Source: Actinomyces lilanjuaniae (GTDB lineage Bacteria; Actinomycetota; Actinomycetes; Actinomycetales; Actinomycetaceae). Taken from it: a DNA stretch of 64,000 nt. Made by a program: the position numbers and the translations under genes. Shown piece by piece: positions 9,463 to 18,248 of this stretch. The stretch is taken from assembly GCF_003606385.1 (NCBI RefSeq), contig NZ_CP032514.1:186001-250000 (forward strand). The letters are read 5' to 3'. Each line of letters begins with the position of its first letter. The stretch's first letter is position 1. The notes under the pieces are model-generated. The model saw only the letters and a program-made list of their open reading frames with translations, was not told where the DNA came from and made no database searches.

Positions 9463-10743
9463 TCAGTCCTGTCCGAGCCCGCCGGACCCCTCCGGGGGGT
9501 GCTCGGGCCTGCGCGCCTGGAGGTCCGACAGCTCGCCGGCACCGTCCTCCAGCAGCACCGAGGCCACCCGGGCGCCAAGGTTCTCGGCGGCCACCAGGTC
9601 GGAGGTGGTACGGGGGGCAGAGGAGCCCTGGGGGCGCACGCCTCGGCCCTGGCCGCCGGGCAGCGGGACGCGGCGCTCCCGAACCAGGCGGCGTTGTCCG
9701 TCCAGGGAGGACACGAGCGCTCGCAGAACCAGCTCGCGACGTGCCGTGGCACCGGTTCCGGGAAGATCGGGGCGCCGTGGCGCGGTGCCGGGGTCGCTCA
9801 CGTCGGGGTACCCGGCCGTGGCAGGCCTGTTCTCCTGCGCTGCGGGTCCCGTTCCCGCCCGGGCCGGGCCGGGGCCGTGCGTCTCAGGTTCCAGGTCAAC
9901 AACCCGCGCCCAGGCACCTACCGGTGCTGCGCACCCGGCCTCCAGCCCGGCGGTGAGAGCGCGCTCAGCGGTGACGGCTACGCGCGTGTCGGCGTCCTCC
10001 AGGCGCGCGGCGGCCCTCGCCAGGTCCTCGTGCTCCTCCAGGGTCCCGGTCCTGGCCTCCACGGCGAGTGCCCCCTGCGCCGGCGCTGGCAGCATGACCT
10101 CGGGGTCCAGGACCTGGCTCGCGCAGTGCTCCAGACCCAGGCGCCGCAGGCCGGCCAGTGCCAGCACCACGGCGTCCAGGTCGCCCTGCGCGTCAGGACC
10201 TGCCGGGGTGACGGGCTCGTCGGTACCTATCGCAGCGGCCGTGGCCAGGCCGCTGACCCGGGCCAGCCGGGTGGGCACGTTGCCGCGCAGGTCCACGACC
10301 TCCAGGTCGGGGCGGACCGCTAGCAGCTGGGCCGCACGGCGGGGGGAGCCGGTGCCCACGCGTGAGCCTGTGGGCAGCGCCTCCAGGGTCAGGCCGTCGC
10401 GGGCACACAGGGCGTCGCGCATGTCCGCCCGCCGGGGCACGCAGATGACCTCCAGGCCGGGTGCGGGTGCGGTAGGGAGATCCTTGAAGGAGTGGACCGC
10501 CAGGTCCACCTGACTCCCTAGCAGGGCGCGGCGCAGTAGGGCGGCAAAGACGCCGACTCCTCCCAGGTCACGCAGCGGGGTGCGGTCCCCGTCTCCCTGG
10601 GTGCGTACGGTCACCAGCGAGATGCTGGGGGCGCCCGCGTCCTCCAGTGCCCGGGCCACCTGGGTGGACTGGGTCAGCGCCAGACGTGAGCCCCGTGTAC
10701 CCAGGCGGACAGCGTGGGTCGCGGGATTCTGGCCCTCATGCAT
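9463..10743 (-). CDS. hemC: hydroxymethylbilane synthase (porphobilinogen deaminase)
   Basis: Joins four porphobilinogens into hydroxymethylbilane. Recognised by the N-terminal LGTRGSRLALTQSTQVA, VHSFKDLPT, GTGSPRRAAQ, LRGNVPTRL and LEAGCAAPVGAWA, whose cysteine carries the dipyrromethane cofactor. 426 residues, longer than the usual ~310-340 because of a low-complexity C-terminal region rich in Pro, Gly and Arg. ATG at 10743 follows GGAGGAGGAGG. It lies between hemY (81 bases upstream) and hemDB (6 bases downstream), so it is probably cotranscribed. Confidence 0.94.
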   Translation of the reverse strand: MHEGQNPATHAVRLGTRGSRLALTQSTQVARALEDAGAPSISLVTVRTQGDGDRTPLRDLGGVGVFAALLRRALLGSQVDLAVHSFKDLPTAPAPGLEVICVPRRADMRDALCARDGLTLEALPTGSRVGTGSPRRAAQLLAVRPDLEVVDLRGNVPTRLARVSGLATAAAIGTDEPVTPAGPDAQGDLDAVVLALAGLRRLGLEHCASQVLDPEVMLPAPAQGALAVEARTGTLEEHEDLARAAARLEDADTRVAVTAERALTAGLEAGCAAPVGAWARVVDLEPETHGPGPARAGTGPAAQENRPATAGYPDVSDPGTAPRRPDLPGTGATARRELVLRALVSSLDGQRRLVRERRVPLPGGQGRGVRPQGSSAPRTTSDLVAAENLGARVASVLLEDGAGELSDLQARRPEHPPEGSGGLGQD

Positions 10744-10824
10744 GCGCGCCTCCTCCTCCCGGACTCCCCGCCACCCTAGGGGACAAATCTGTTTGCGCCC
10801 TGGATGCCACCGGGACGCGGCATG

Positions 10825-12454
10825 TCAGGTACGGCTGGGTGGCGCCAGGCTTCCAGCGGCTGCCCGTGCGTGGGGCACGATGGCGGCGATCCCGGTCCCG
10901 GCCACCCAGGCGCCCGTGACAACCAGTCCTTTCAGTCGCGCTACCTCTTTTTCCACGCGGGCCGTGCGGCGGCGGTAGGCGGGAGTGGGCGGGGGCAGGG
11001 TCCCGTCCCAGCGGGCCACGACGTGGTCCAGCACCGCGGAGGGGTCCACACGCCTGCCGGTCAGGGTGGCGGCGTCCTCCAGGGCAGCCTCCAGGTCCAC
11101 CTCCGGGCGTGGCTGGCCCGGGCGTCCGTAGGACAGGCGCAGGGCGTGCGTGCCCGGCCCGTGGCGCTCACGCAGCTGGCGCCCCACCCACGGCCACTTG
11201 GCACTGAGGTGGGACAGGGCCTTGGCCCTCACCGGGCCGGGGAGGACCTCGTCCGAGGGCTGCGTCCCTGGTGCGGTCCCTGGTGGGGTCCCTGGTGCGA
11301 CCAGCAGTCCTGAGCCTGTGGGGGCATCGTCCAGCCCGGGGGCGCGGACCACCAGGACGAGGCGAGCCAGGCTGGTACCGCGAGGCACCTCCACGTCGGT
11401 GTCCACGCCCGGGGCGCCCTCCAGCAGGCGCAGGGCGGCCCCGGGTGAGCAGGCCAGAACCACTCGTGTGGTGCGCAGGAGGCGCGTGGGTCCCACGGGG
11501 GGCGGCTCGTCGGAGGGCGAGGCCCCTCGCTGGGTGGCAGAGACCGCTAGGGTCCACCTCCCGGGAGCCTCCTGCCTGAGCCACTGCGCCCCCGTGCGGG
11601 TCTCGGTCCTCCCGCCAGCGGCCTCGACGGCCTGCCGTAGGGCGTCGGTCAGGAGGAACATCCCGCCCTCGACGGTAGCGTCGCCTCCCTGTCGCCCGCT
11701 GCTGCGGCGTCGCTCCAGCAGCTCGGTGACGGCTGCCCCCAGGCTGCCCAGGCGGGCGGTCGCCTCACGCAGTCCCGGGGCCACAGTGTCGGTGGCGAGC
11801 ACGCTGGGGTCGGCGGAGTGGATGCCCGCCACGACGGGGCGGACCAGCCGGTCCAGCACGCCCTGGCCCATCCGGGTCCGCACGAGGGAGGCGAGGTCGC
11901 CAGGGTCCTGCAACCGGGTGCCCGCGGAGGCGGGCAGGTCCCGGTCCCGGGCAGCCAGGGCGGCCGCCTCGGTGCCGATGACGGAGACGACGTCGGGTGA
12001 GCCCGGGTCGGCGGGGATGCCTAGAAAGGCGTTGGCGGGGAAGGGGTGCAGGCCCCACGGCTGCCCAGAGGGGGCAGCCCCGTCTGCTGTCTGTGGCACT
12101 GTGCTGGTGGAGCCGTCCCGGGGTGGGGCGGCGCTCCCGGCTACGGGAGGCAGGAAGAGGTGGGGCCTGCCCGAGGGGGAGACGGTGGTCAGTCCGAGCT
12201 CGCAGGCCGTGGCCGTGACGCCCAGGGGTGAGTCGGCACGGGTGGCGAAGCCCTCGGCCCCCAGGTCGATCCGTACCCCGGCCACGCTGGCCCCGCCACC
12301 AGCCCCCGGTGTAGCCGCGGGCCTCCACCAGGAGGGGGCGCAGTCCTGCGCGCGTCAGCTCCCAGGCGGCGCTCAGTCCTGCTATGCCGCCGCCGACGAC
12401 GACGGCGTCCCAGTCCTGTATCTCCTGCCGGCTGCTCCCGGTCGGGGCACTCAC
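10825..12454 (-). CDS. hemY: coproporphyrinogen III oxidase (HemY/CgoX type), frameshifted
   Basis: FAD enzyme oxidising coproporphyrinogen III to coproporphyrin III in the Gram-positive pathway. The N-terminal dinucleotide motif VVVGGGIAGLSAAWEL lies in one frame (from 12454) and the rest, starting GVRIDLGAEGFATRADSPL, in another. Adding one C after ACCGGGGGC and one G in GCGGGG near 12305-12320 gives a continuous ...GYTGGLVAGASVAGVRIDLGAE that matches the family. The C-terminal GAWVAGTGIAA second nucleotide-binding block is present. The start overlaps the hemE stop by four bases, implying translational coupling. The break is probably a consensus error because the gene is otherwise intact. 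Confidence 0.85.
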
Positions 12455-13830
12455 GGCTGCTCCTGCTCAGGCTGCCAGCCCTCACGGGCCGTCTCCTCCC
12501 AGTCGGCGGCCCCGTGCACACGGGCGACGACGCAGGTCAGCGTGTCCGGATCGGTGGAGGGCGGCACGCCGTGCCCCAGGTTGACGACGTGAGCCGGTGC
12601 CGCCAGGCCGGACTCCAGGCAAGTGTCGACCGCACGGGCCAGGACCGGCCACGGCGCGGCCAGCAGCGCCGGGTCAAGGTTGCCCTGCACCGGGCAGGAC
12701 CGCCCCTGCGGGTCGCTGCCGGACAGCGTCTCCACAGCCTCACCCAGGTCGGTGCGCTCGTCCACACCGACGGCGTGGGCACCCGCGGCTCTCATGTCCC
12801 CCAGCAGCCGGGCGGTGCCGGTGCCGAAGTGCAGCAGGCGGGGCGGCTGGCCGGTCACGGGGGACACTGCCTGGCTGGCGGTCTCCAGAGCCAGGCGGGA
12901 GTAGGGGAGCACGTGCTGGCGGTAGAGGGCGGGGGACAAAGAGCCTGCCCAGGAGTCGAACAGCTGAGCAACGCAGGCTCCGGCCGTGACCTGGGTGGCG
13001 ATAAAGGCACCTGTCAGCCGGGCGCACCAGGTCATCAGCCGGTTCCAGGAGGTGGGGTCGGCGTGCATGAGGGTGCGTGCTGCCAGGTGGTCCCGGCTCG
13101 GGCGCCCCTCCACCATGTAGGCGGCTAGGGTGAACGGGCCTCCGCCGAACCCGATGAGCGGGGTCCAGGCGGCCTCCCCGCGACTGTGCCTCAGCCCGGC
13201 GCGAGCCCGGTGCCCCAGGGTCTCCTGGTGGCCAGGAGCCTGCGGGCTCCCTAGTTCGGTGACGACGCGGCGCACGGCCTCGGCGACGGCCTGGACCCCC
13301 GTCGCCCCTTCCCGGGCTGCTGCGCCTGCGGAGGTCTGGCCGTAGCGGTGGTCCAGGAGTGCGGTGACGTCCCTGGCCTCACGTACCGGATGGTCCAGGA
13401 CAGGGCCGACCCCCTCCTCAATGCGTACCGCCACCCCGGCCAGGCGCAGGGGGAGCACGATGTCGGAGAAGAGCACGGCCGCGTCCACGCCGTGACGGCG
13501 TACGGGCTGGAGGGTGGCCTCCGCCGCCAGGAGCGGGTCCAGGCAGGCGTCCAGCATTGGGGTGCCGGCCCGCGCTCGCAGCCGCCGGTACTCCGGCAGC
13601 GACCTGCCGGCCTGGCGCATGAACCACACCGGGGTGCGCTGCGGCCTACGCCCGTCGAGGGCCTCCAGGAGAGCGGGCAGCCGGGGGCTGGCCGCATGCT
13701 GCGGCCCGGCGTCGGTGCGGGGGACTGGCCCTGAATTGTGTGCAGAGCCAGTGACGCAATAGGGCTCTGCTAGGGGGGGTGCCTCGCACGGCCTGTTTTC
13801 ACGGGGCGGCGTCTGGCTGGTGCACGGCAT
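12451..13830 (-). CDS. hemE: uroporphyrinogen decarboxylase
   Basis: Decarboxylates uroporphyrinogen III to coproporphyrinogen III. The signature PVWFMRQAGRSLPEYR with its substrate-binding arginines is present, as are LFSDIVLPL, FGGGPFTLAAYMVEG and LFDSWAGSLSP. ATG at 13830 (GAGGAG upstream) is preferred over an in-frame ATG at 13896 that would reach the divergent hemA leader. The chosen form has 459 residues, somewhat long because of an N-terminal extension and an insertion near LGSPQAPGHQETLGHRARAG. First gene of the leftward heme cluster, divergent from hemA. Confidence 0.93.
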   Translation of the reverse strand: MPCTSQTPPRENRPCEAPPLAEPYCVTGSAHNSGPVPRTDAGPQHAASPRLPALLEALDGRRPQRTPVWFMRQAGRSLPEYRRLRARAGTPMLDACLDPLLAAEATLQPVRRHGVDAAVLFSDIVLPLRLAGVAVRIEEGVGPVLDHPVREARDVTALLDHRYGQTSAGAAAREGATGVQAVAEAVRRVVTELGSPQAPGHQETLGHRARAGLRHSRGEAAWTPLIGFGGGPFTLAAYMVEGRPSRDHLAARTLMHADPTSWNRLMTWCARLTGAFIATQVTAGACVAQLFDSWAGSLSPALYRQHVLPYSRLALETASQAVSPVTGQPPRLLHFGTGTARLLGDMRAAGAHAVGVDERTDLGEAVETLSGSDPQGRSCPVQGNLDPALLAAPWPVLARAVDTCLESGLAAPAHVVNLGHGVPPSTDPDTLTCVVARVHGAADWEETAREGWQPEQEQP

Positions 13831-13958
13831 CTGGGTGGGGACTCCTCGGTGACGGTGTTTCTGGCTGAGATCTCGCAGAATAGTTTTATGACACAATGTC
13901 GCGAATGGCGTGGCGGTGCTGCCTCGCTAGGTTATATGACGTAACAGGGAAGGTTATT

Positions 13959-15704
13959 GTGCCTCCTCCCTTTCCGGGTGATTCAATACCACCCGACGTG
14001 GCGATCTACTTCATCTCAGCAGACCACCGCTTCCTGGACCTGGAGACAGTGTCCCGCCTGGGCGCGGTAGCCCCCGGACTGGGGAAGGAGCTTGTGGACC
14101 TCCTACCCGGGCTGCGGGGCGCCATGGTGCTGGCAACCTGCAACCGGCTGTCACTCCTCCTGGACTCCCGCAGCGGCTCCCGTGCCGACTTCGGCAGCAG
14201 CTCCAGCGCTCCTTGCGGTGTCGTGCCCGGCGTCTACGGTGGCGGGACCGTGGACGACGGCGGAGGTGACGACTCAGACAAGGTCGCCGGTGGCGCAGCG
14301 CCAGAGGCCCCGGGCAGCAGGGGCGAGGAGCAGGACAGCCCGCCGGTGCCTGACGGGCTGGCGGCGACGCTCTCCCGGGTGTCCGCTCTGATGGCCCGCC
14401 GGTCCGGGCTGGAGCGCGATGACCTCGCCTGGGCCTCCTGGGAGGGTGCGCAGGCCTACCGCGAGCTCTTCGCCACCGCCTCCGGGCTGGAGTCCATGGT
14501 GGTGGGAGAGCGGCAGATCGCCGGGCAGGTACGTCGCGCCCTGGGGGAGGCCGAGCGGGAGGGCACGCTCAGTCCTGACCTGGTCCGCGTCGTGGAGCAC
14601 GCCCTGGTCGTCTCCCGCAGGGTCGCGGCAGAGACGAGCGTGGTGGGTCGCGGTCGCAGCCTGGCAGCGGTCGGCGTGGACCTCGTGGCCCAGGAGCTGC
14701 CTCCTCTCAGCCGCTGCCGGGTCCTCCTGGCGGGGACCGGCTCCTACGCGGGAGCGACTGTCTCGGTGCTGCGCGAGCGCGGCGCCGCCGACGTGACCGT
14801 CTACTCCGCCTCGCACCGGGCGCAGTCCTTCGCTCAGGGGCACGGCCTGCGTGCCCTGGACCCGACGGGCTCCAGGCGGCACTGGCCACGGTGGACCTGG
14901 TCATCACCTGTCGCGGTCGGGGTGCCCCGTGCTCACCCGCGACCAGGTGGCGCGTGCCACCGCCCAGCGGCTGCGGAAGGAGGGGGTAACCGGCCCCTGA
15001 CGCTGCTGGACCTGTCCCTGGTCCGCGACGTCGAACGTGGTGTAGAGGAGCTGCCCGGGGTCGTCTACACCGGGCTGGAGCGTATCCAGTCAGCCGTCCC
15101 CGAGGCGGGTACCGAGGACCTCGCGGCGGCCCGGGCCATCGTGGCTCAGGAGACGGAGGCGTTTGAGCGGTTCCTGCGGGGCCGTCGCATGGACGGACTC
15201 ATCACGGGGCTTCGCTCGCAGGTCAACGACATGGTGGCCCAGGAGGCTGCACGGCTGCGCCCGGTGCCTGCTGCGGGGCGGCGTAGTGTCGCAGGAGGCA
15301 CCGGCTCCCGGGGTGGCGCTGGCGGTGAGGGCGTCGGCATGGCAGACGGCGGTGCGGAGCCGTCCCGCAGGGACGACGAGGACGGCGAGGCACTGGTCAC
15401 CGTGGCTGAGGCGCAGCAGGCGCTGCGGAGACTGGCTGCCCGCCTCCTGCACCACCCCACCGTGGCTGCCCGCCGTGCGGGTCAGGACGGCAGGGAGGAG
15501 GACTTCCGTGTTGCCCTGGAGACCGTCCTGGGTCCTGAGGTGGCCGGGGGAGTGGCGGCCGGGCCGAGGAGGTCGAGGAGCCGAGGTGACAGCGGCTCGG
15601 AGGTGAGTGGCCCTGTGTGCCTGCCTCGGGTGGTGTCCCTGGACGCGGCCGACTCTGACGGCCGGGAGTCCACCGCTACCCCGCCGTCGGCCCGGGTGCA
15701 GTAG
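13959..15704 (+). CDS. hemA: glutamyl-tRNA reductase, with three compensating one-base losses
   Basis: NADPH enzyme making glutamate-1-semialdehyde from Glu-tRNA, first committed step of heme synthesis. GTG at 13959 follows AGGGAAGG and gives an N-terminus close to the family (YFISADHRFLDLETVSRLG); an upstream ATG at 13896 overlaps the promoter side of hemE. Catalytic cysteine lies in LATCNRLS, and GLESMVVGERQIAGQVRRA is diagnostic. A low-complexity Gly/Ser/Asp insertion follows the cysteine motif. Between about 14870 and 14995 the frame reads a meaningless Trp/Arg/His-rich stretch. Single bases added in three G/C runs restore ...LQAALATVDLVITCRGRGAPVLTRDQV... and return to frame. The C-terminal dimerisation region is Gly-rich and extended. 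Confidence 0.88.
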   Translation: MPPPFPGDSIPPDVAIYFISADHRFLDLETVSRLGAVAPGLGKELVDLLPGLRGAMVLATCNRLSLLLDSRSGSRADFGSSSSAPCGVVPGVYGGGTVDDGGGDDSDKVAGGAAPEAPGSRGEEQDSPPVPDGLAATLSRVSALMARRSGLERDDLAWASWEGAQAYRELFATASGLESMVVGERQIAGQVRRALGEAEREGTLSPDLVRVVEHALVVSRRVAAETSVVGRGRSLAAVGVDLVAQELPPLSRCRVLLAGTGSYAGATVSVLRERGAADVTVYSASHRAQSFAQGHGLRALDPTGSRRHWPRWTWSSPVAVGVPRAHPRPGGACHRPAAAEGGGNRPLTLLDLSLVRDVERGVEELPGVVYTGLERIQSAVPEAGTEDLAAARAIVAQETEAFERFLRGRRMDGLITGLRSQVNDMVAQEAARLRPVPAAGRRSVAGGTGSRGGAGGEGVGMADGGAEPSRRDDEDGEALVTVAEAQQALRRLAARLLHHPTVAARRAGQDGREEDFRVALETVLGPEVAGGVAAGPRRSRSRGDSGSEVSGPVCLPRVVSLDAADSDGRESTATPPSARVQ

Positions 15705-15750
15705 TAGCGACCAGCCCGCCTGACCTGACCGATCTTATGGAGGACCACCA

Positions 15751-17119
15751 GTGAGCTTGCCGAGCAGCCGACCCGGGCGCGACCCCCTGGCCCCTTACGA
15801 CGCCGTCCTCCTCTTGTCCTACGGGGGTCCCCGAGGGCCGCAGGACGTCCTGCCCTTCATGCGCAACGCCACTGCCGGGCGGGGCGTTCCCGACTCCCGC
15901 CTCCTGGAGGTCTCTGGCCACTACCAGCGTTTTGGCGGAGTGTCACCGATCAATGCGCGTAACGCTGAGCTCGCCGCCGCGCTACGCGCTGAGCTGGAGG
16001 CCCGGGGCTGTTACCAGCCGGTCGTGGTGGGCAACCGCAACTGGCACCCCTTCGTCACCGAGGCCCTGCGGGAGCTGTCCGACGCCGGGGCGCGGCGGGT
16101 CCTGGCCCTGACCACGTCGGCGTTCGCCTCCTACTCAGGGTGCAGGCAGTACCGGGAGGACCTGGCTGCGGCCCTGGAGCGGCTGGGGGCGGGGACGGAC
16201 GGGGCTACCGGACGTGGTCCGGAGGCTGACGCCGCAGCGCGTGTCGGCGGACCCGGGGGGCAGCCGGTGCGGCTGGTCGTGGACAAGACCCGCCCCTGCT
16301 ACAACGCTCCCGGCCTCCTGGAGGCCAATACCGACGCCATCGTCCAGGCTTACCAGGAGCTGGCCGCCGACGGCGTCCCGGCTGCCGACGTGCGCCTGGT
16401 CCTGGTGACCCACTCCGTCCCCGTGGTCATGGAGGAGGGCTCTGCGTCCCACCCACCTCGTCTGTCCCGCCCGCACTGGGAAGGGGCGGGGAGGAGGCGG
16501 CCGCCCCGCGCTCCTGCGGGCTGGAGCCGGGGTAGCGCCCGACCTGTCCTCCGAGGTCTCCTACGTGACCCAGCACCAGGCTCTGGCCAAGGTGCTGGTT
16601 CCCGCTGTCGCCCGTCGGCTGGGGCTGGACCAGGTTCCTGACTACGACCTGGTCTACTGCTCTCGCTCCGGGCCGCCCCAGGCGCGCTGGCTAGAGCCGG
16701 ACGTCAACGACCACCTGCGCTCCCTGGCAGCCGCGACGGACTCTGGGAAGGGGCGGGGCGGACCCGCAGGCGTCGTCGTCGCCCCTGTCGGGTTCGTCTC
16801 TGACCACATGGAGGTGGTCTTCGACCTGGACACCGAGGCGAGGCAGACCGCCCACGACCTGGGCCTTGCCTATGCTCGCGCGGCGACAGCCGGGACCCAC
16901 CCGGCCTTTGTGTCCTCCCTTGCCGACCTCCTGGTGGAGCGAGCCGCCTGTGCCAGGGGGGAGGAGGTCGTCCCGGTCACGACCACAGGGGTCGGTCCCT
17001 TCCACACGGTCTGTCCCCCGGGCTGCTGCCTGCCCGCTCCTGCTGAGACCGCGCAGACCGCTGGCTCGGACCCGATCCCGGATGCCGTCGCAACTGCTAC
17101 GCCCCGACCGCTACCTTGA
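15751..17119 (+). CDS. hemH: coproporphyrin ferrochelatase (CpfC), frameshifted
   Basis: Inserts Fe2+ into coproporphyrin III. First frame (15751-~16450) has VLLLSYGGPRGPQDVLPFMRN, GRGVP and HYQRFGGVSPIN, the PFMRN/GRGVP pattern typical of actinobacterial CpfC, and TSAFASYSGCRQYRED. The second frame (to 17119) has VSYVTQHQALAKVLVP, DYDLVYCSRSGPP and VAPVGFVSDHMEVVFDLDTEA. About two one-base losses between 16450 and 16560 explain the switch. The cysteine in SGCRQYRE and C-terminal cysteines in CPPGCC could ligate the [2Fe-2S] cluster known in some actinobacterial members, but this is inference. GTG start at 15751 has GGAGGA upstream. Confidence 0.88.
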
Positions 17120-17160
17120 GCCACGACCTTTGAACTACGTCCTTGCACCAGGAGAGACAC

Positions 17161-17979
17161 ATGAGCAACAACCAGGACACGACTACGGCCCCTACCGCCC
17201 ACGGCGCGGACCACGCCCCTGGCACTGCCGCAGACGGCTCTGGCGACGAGGCCCGCCACTACCGCCACGACCCACGTGACGCGGCCCATGTCGATCTTGA
17301 CGCCGTCAACGACCAGAACCACTACGCCCTCTACGCCGTCATGCGGCTGGTCGCGCCGCTGCCGGCCGCAGAGACTGAGCGCCGCCAGGTTGTCGAGGAG
17401 TCCGTCGCATTCGTGGAGGCCTCGGGGGTGACCACACGTGGCTGGTACGACATTGCGGGGTTCCGCCCTGACGCGGACCTGCTGGTGTGGTGGCTCGACG
17501 ACGACCCGGAGGTGCTCCAGGACGCCTACCACCGCCTGCGGGCCAGTGCCCTGGGTCGCCACCTGGAGCCGGTGTGGTCCTGCGTGGGGCTGCACACGCC
17601 CGCGGAGTTCAACCGGCGTCACATCCCGGCCTGCTTCGGCGGGGTGGTGCCGCGCGACTGGCTCATGGTCTACCCCTTCGTGCGCTCCTACGACTGGTAC
17701 CTGCTCGACCCCCAGGAGCGCTCCCGGATGATGGCCGAGCACGGGCGTCACGGCTTCTCTCAGTACCCCGACGTCAAGGGATCCACGCTGGCTACCTTCG
17801 GGCTGAGTGACTACGAGTGGGTCCTTGGCTTCGAGGCGGACACGCTGGACCGCCTGGAGGGGGTCCTGCACCACCAGCGTTACACCGAGGCGCGCCTGCA
17901 CGTGCGCGTGGACACTCCCTTCTACACCGGTCGCCGTGTGGAGCCGCTGGAGTGGGCGCAGCGCCAGCCTAGGGTCTGA
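17161..17979 (+). CDS. hemQ: coproheme decarboxylase (ChdC, chlorite-dismutase family)
   Basis: Peroxide-dependent oxidative decarboxylation of coproheme to heme b, last step of the coproporphyrin pathway. Signatures are GWYDIAGFRPDADLLVWW, HIPACFGGVVPRDWLMVYPF, SYDWYLL with the catalytic tyrosine region and RSRMMAEHGRHG with the candidate proximal histidine. 272 residues; the ATG at 17161 has CAGGAGAGA upstream and is preferred over an in-frame ATG at 17143. The His/Asp-rich N-terminal extension is like other actinobacterial ChdC. It follows hemH by 41 bases and ends before a strong terminator. Confidence 0.95.
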   Translation: MSNNQDTTTAPTAHGADHAPGTAADGSGDEARHYRHDPRDAAHVDLDAVNDQNHYALYAVMRLVAPLPAAETERRQVVEESVAFVEASGVTTRGWYDIAGFRPDADLLVWWLDDDPEVLQDAYHRLRASALGRHLEPVWSCVGLHTPAEFNRRHIPACFGGVVPRDWLMVYPFVRSYDWYLLDPQERSRMMAEHGRHGFSQYPDVKGSTLATFGLSDYEWVLGFEADTLDRLEGVLHHQRYTEARLHVRVDTPFYTGRRVEPLEWAQRQPRV

Positions 17980-17986
17980 CAGCCTG

Positions 17987-18037
17987 GCGGGCCGGGGCGC
18001 GGAGGGCTGTGCAGCCCGTGTCCGCGCCCCGGCCCGC
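17987..18037 (+). terminator. terminator after hemQ
   Basis: Perfect 17-bp stem GCGGGCCGGGGCGCGGA with its complement, loop of 17 bases that itself folds (GGGCT/AGCCC). Eight bases after the hemQ stop; closes the rightward hemA-hemH-hemQ unit. Confidence 0.8.
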
Positions 18038-18248
18038 GACACCCTTGTGCACCCCCGTTCTCGCGTCTATTTCCTCGGTGCCGCTAGTTATCGCGAGTCC
18101 TGGTCTCTTCCTGGCAGTAATCCGCATAAACGCTGTTAAGTTATGGGATATTACGACGTGGTACCATCGTTGTCGCCACCGTATTCGCCGGTATACGGCG
18201 GCTGCGGTGCCGACCGGGACCTGACGACTACCTGTCTGGGCCATAGGG

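Noticed and set aside
16870-18042. 390-codon minus-strand frame opposite hemH/hemQ
   Set aside because: No family motif and fully opposite well-supported hemH and hemQ.
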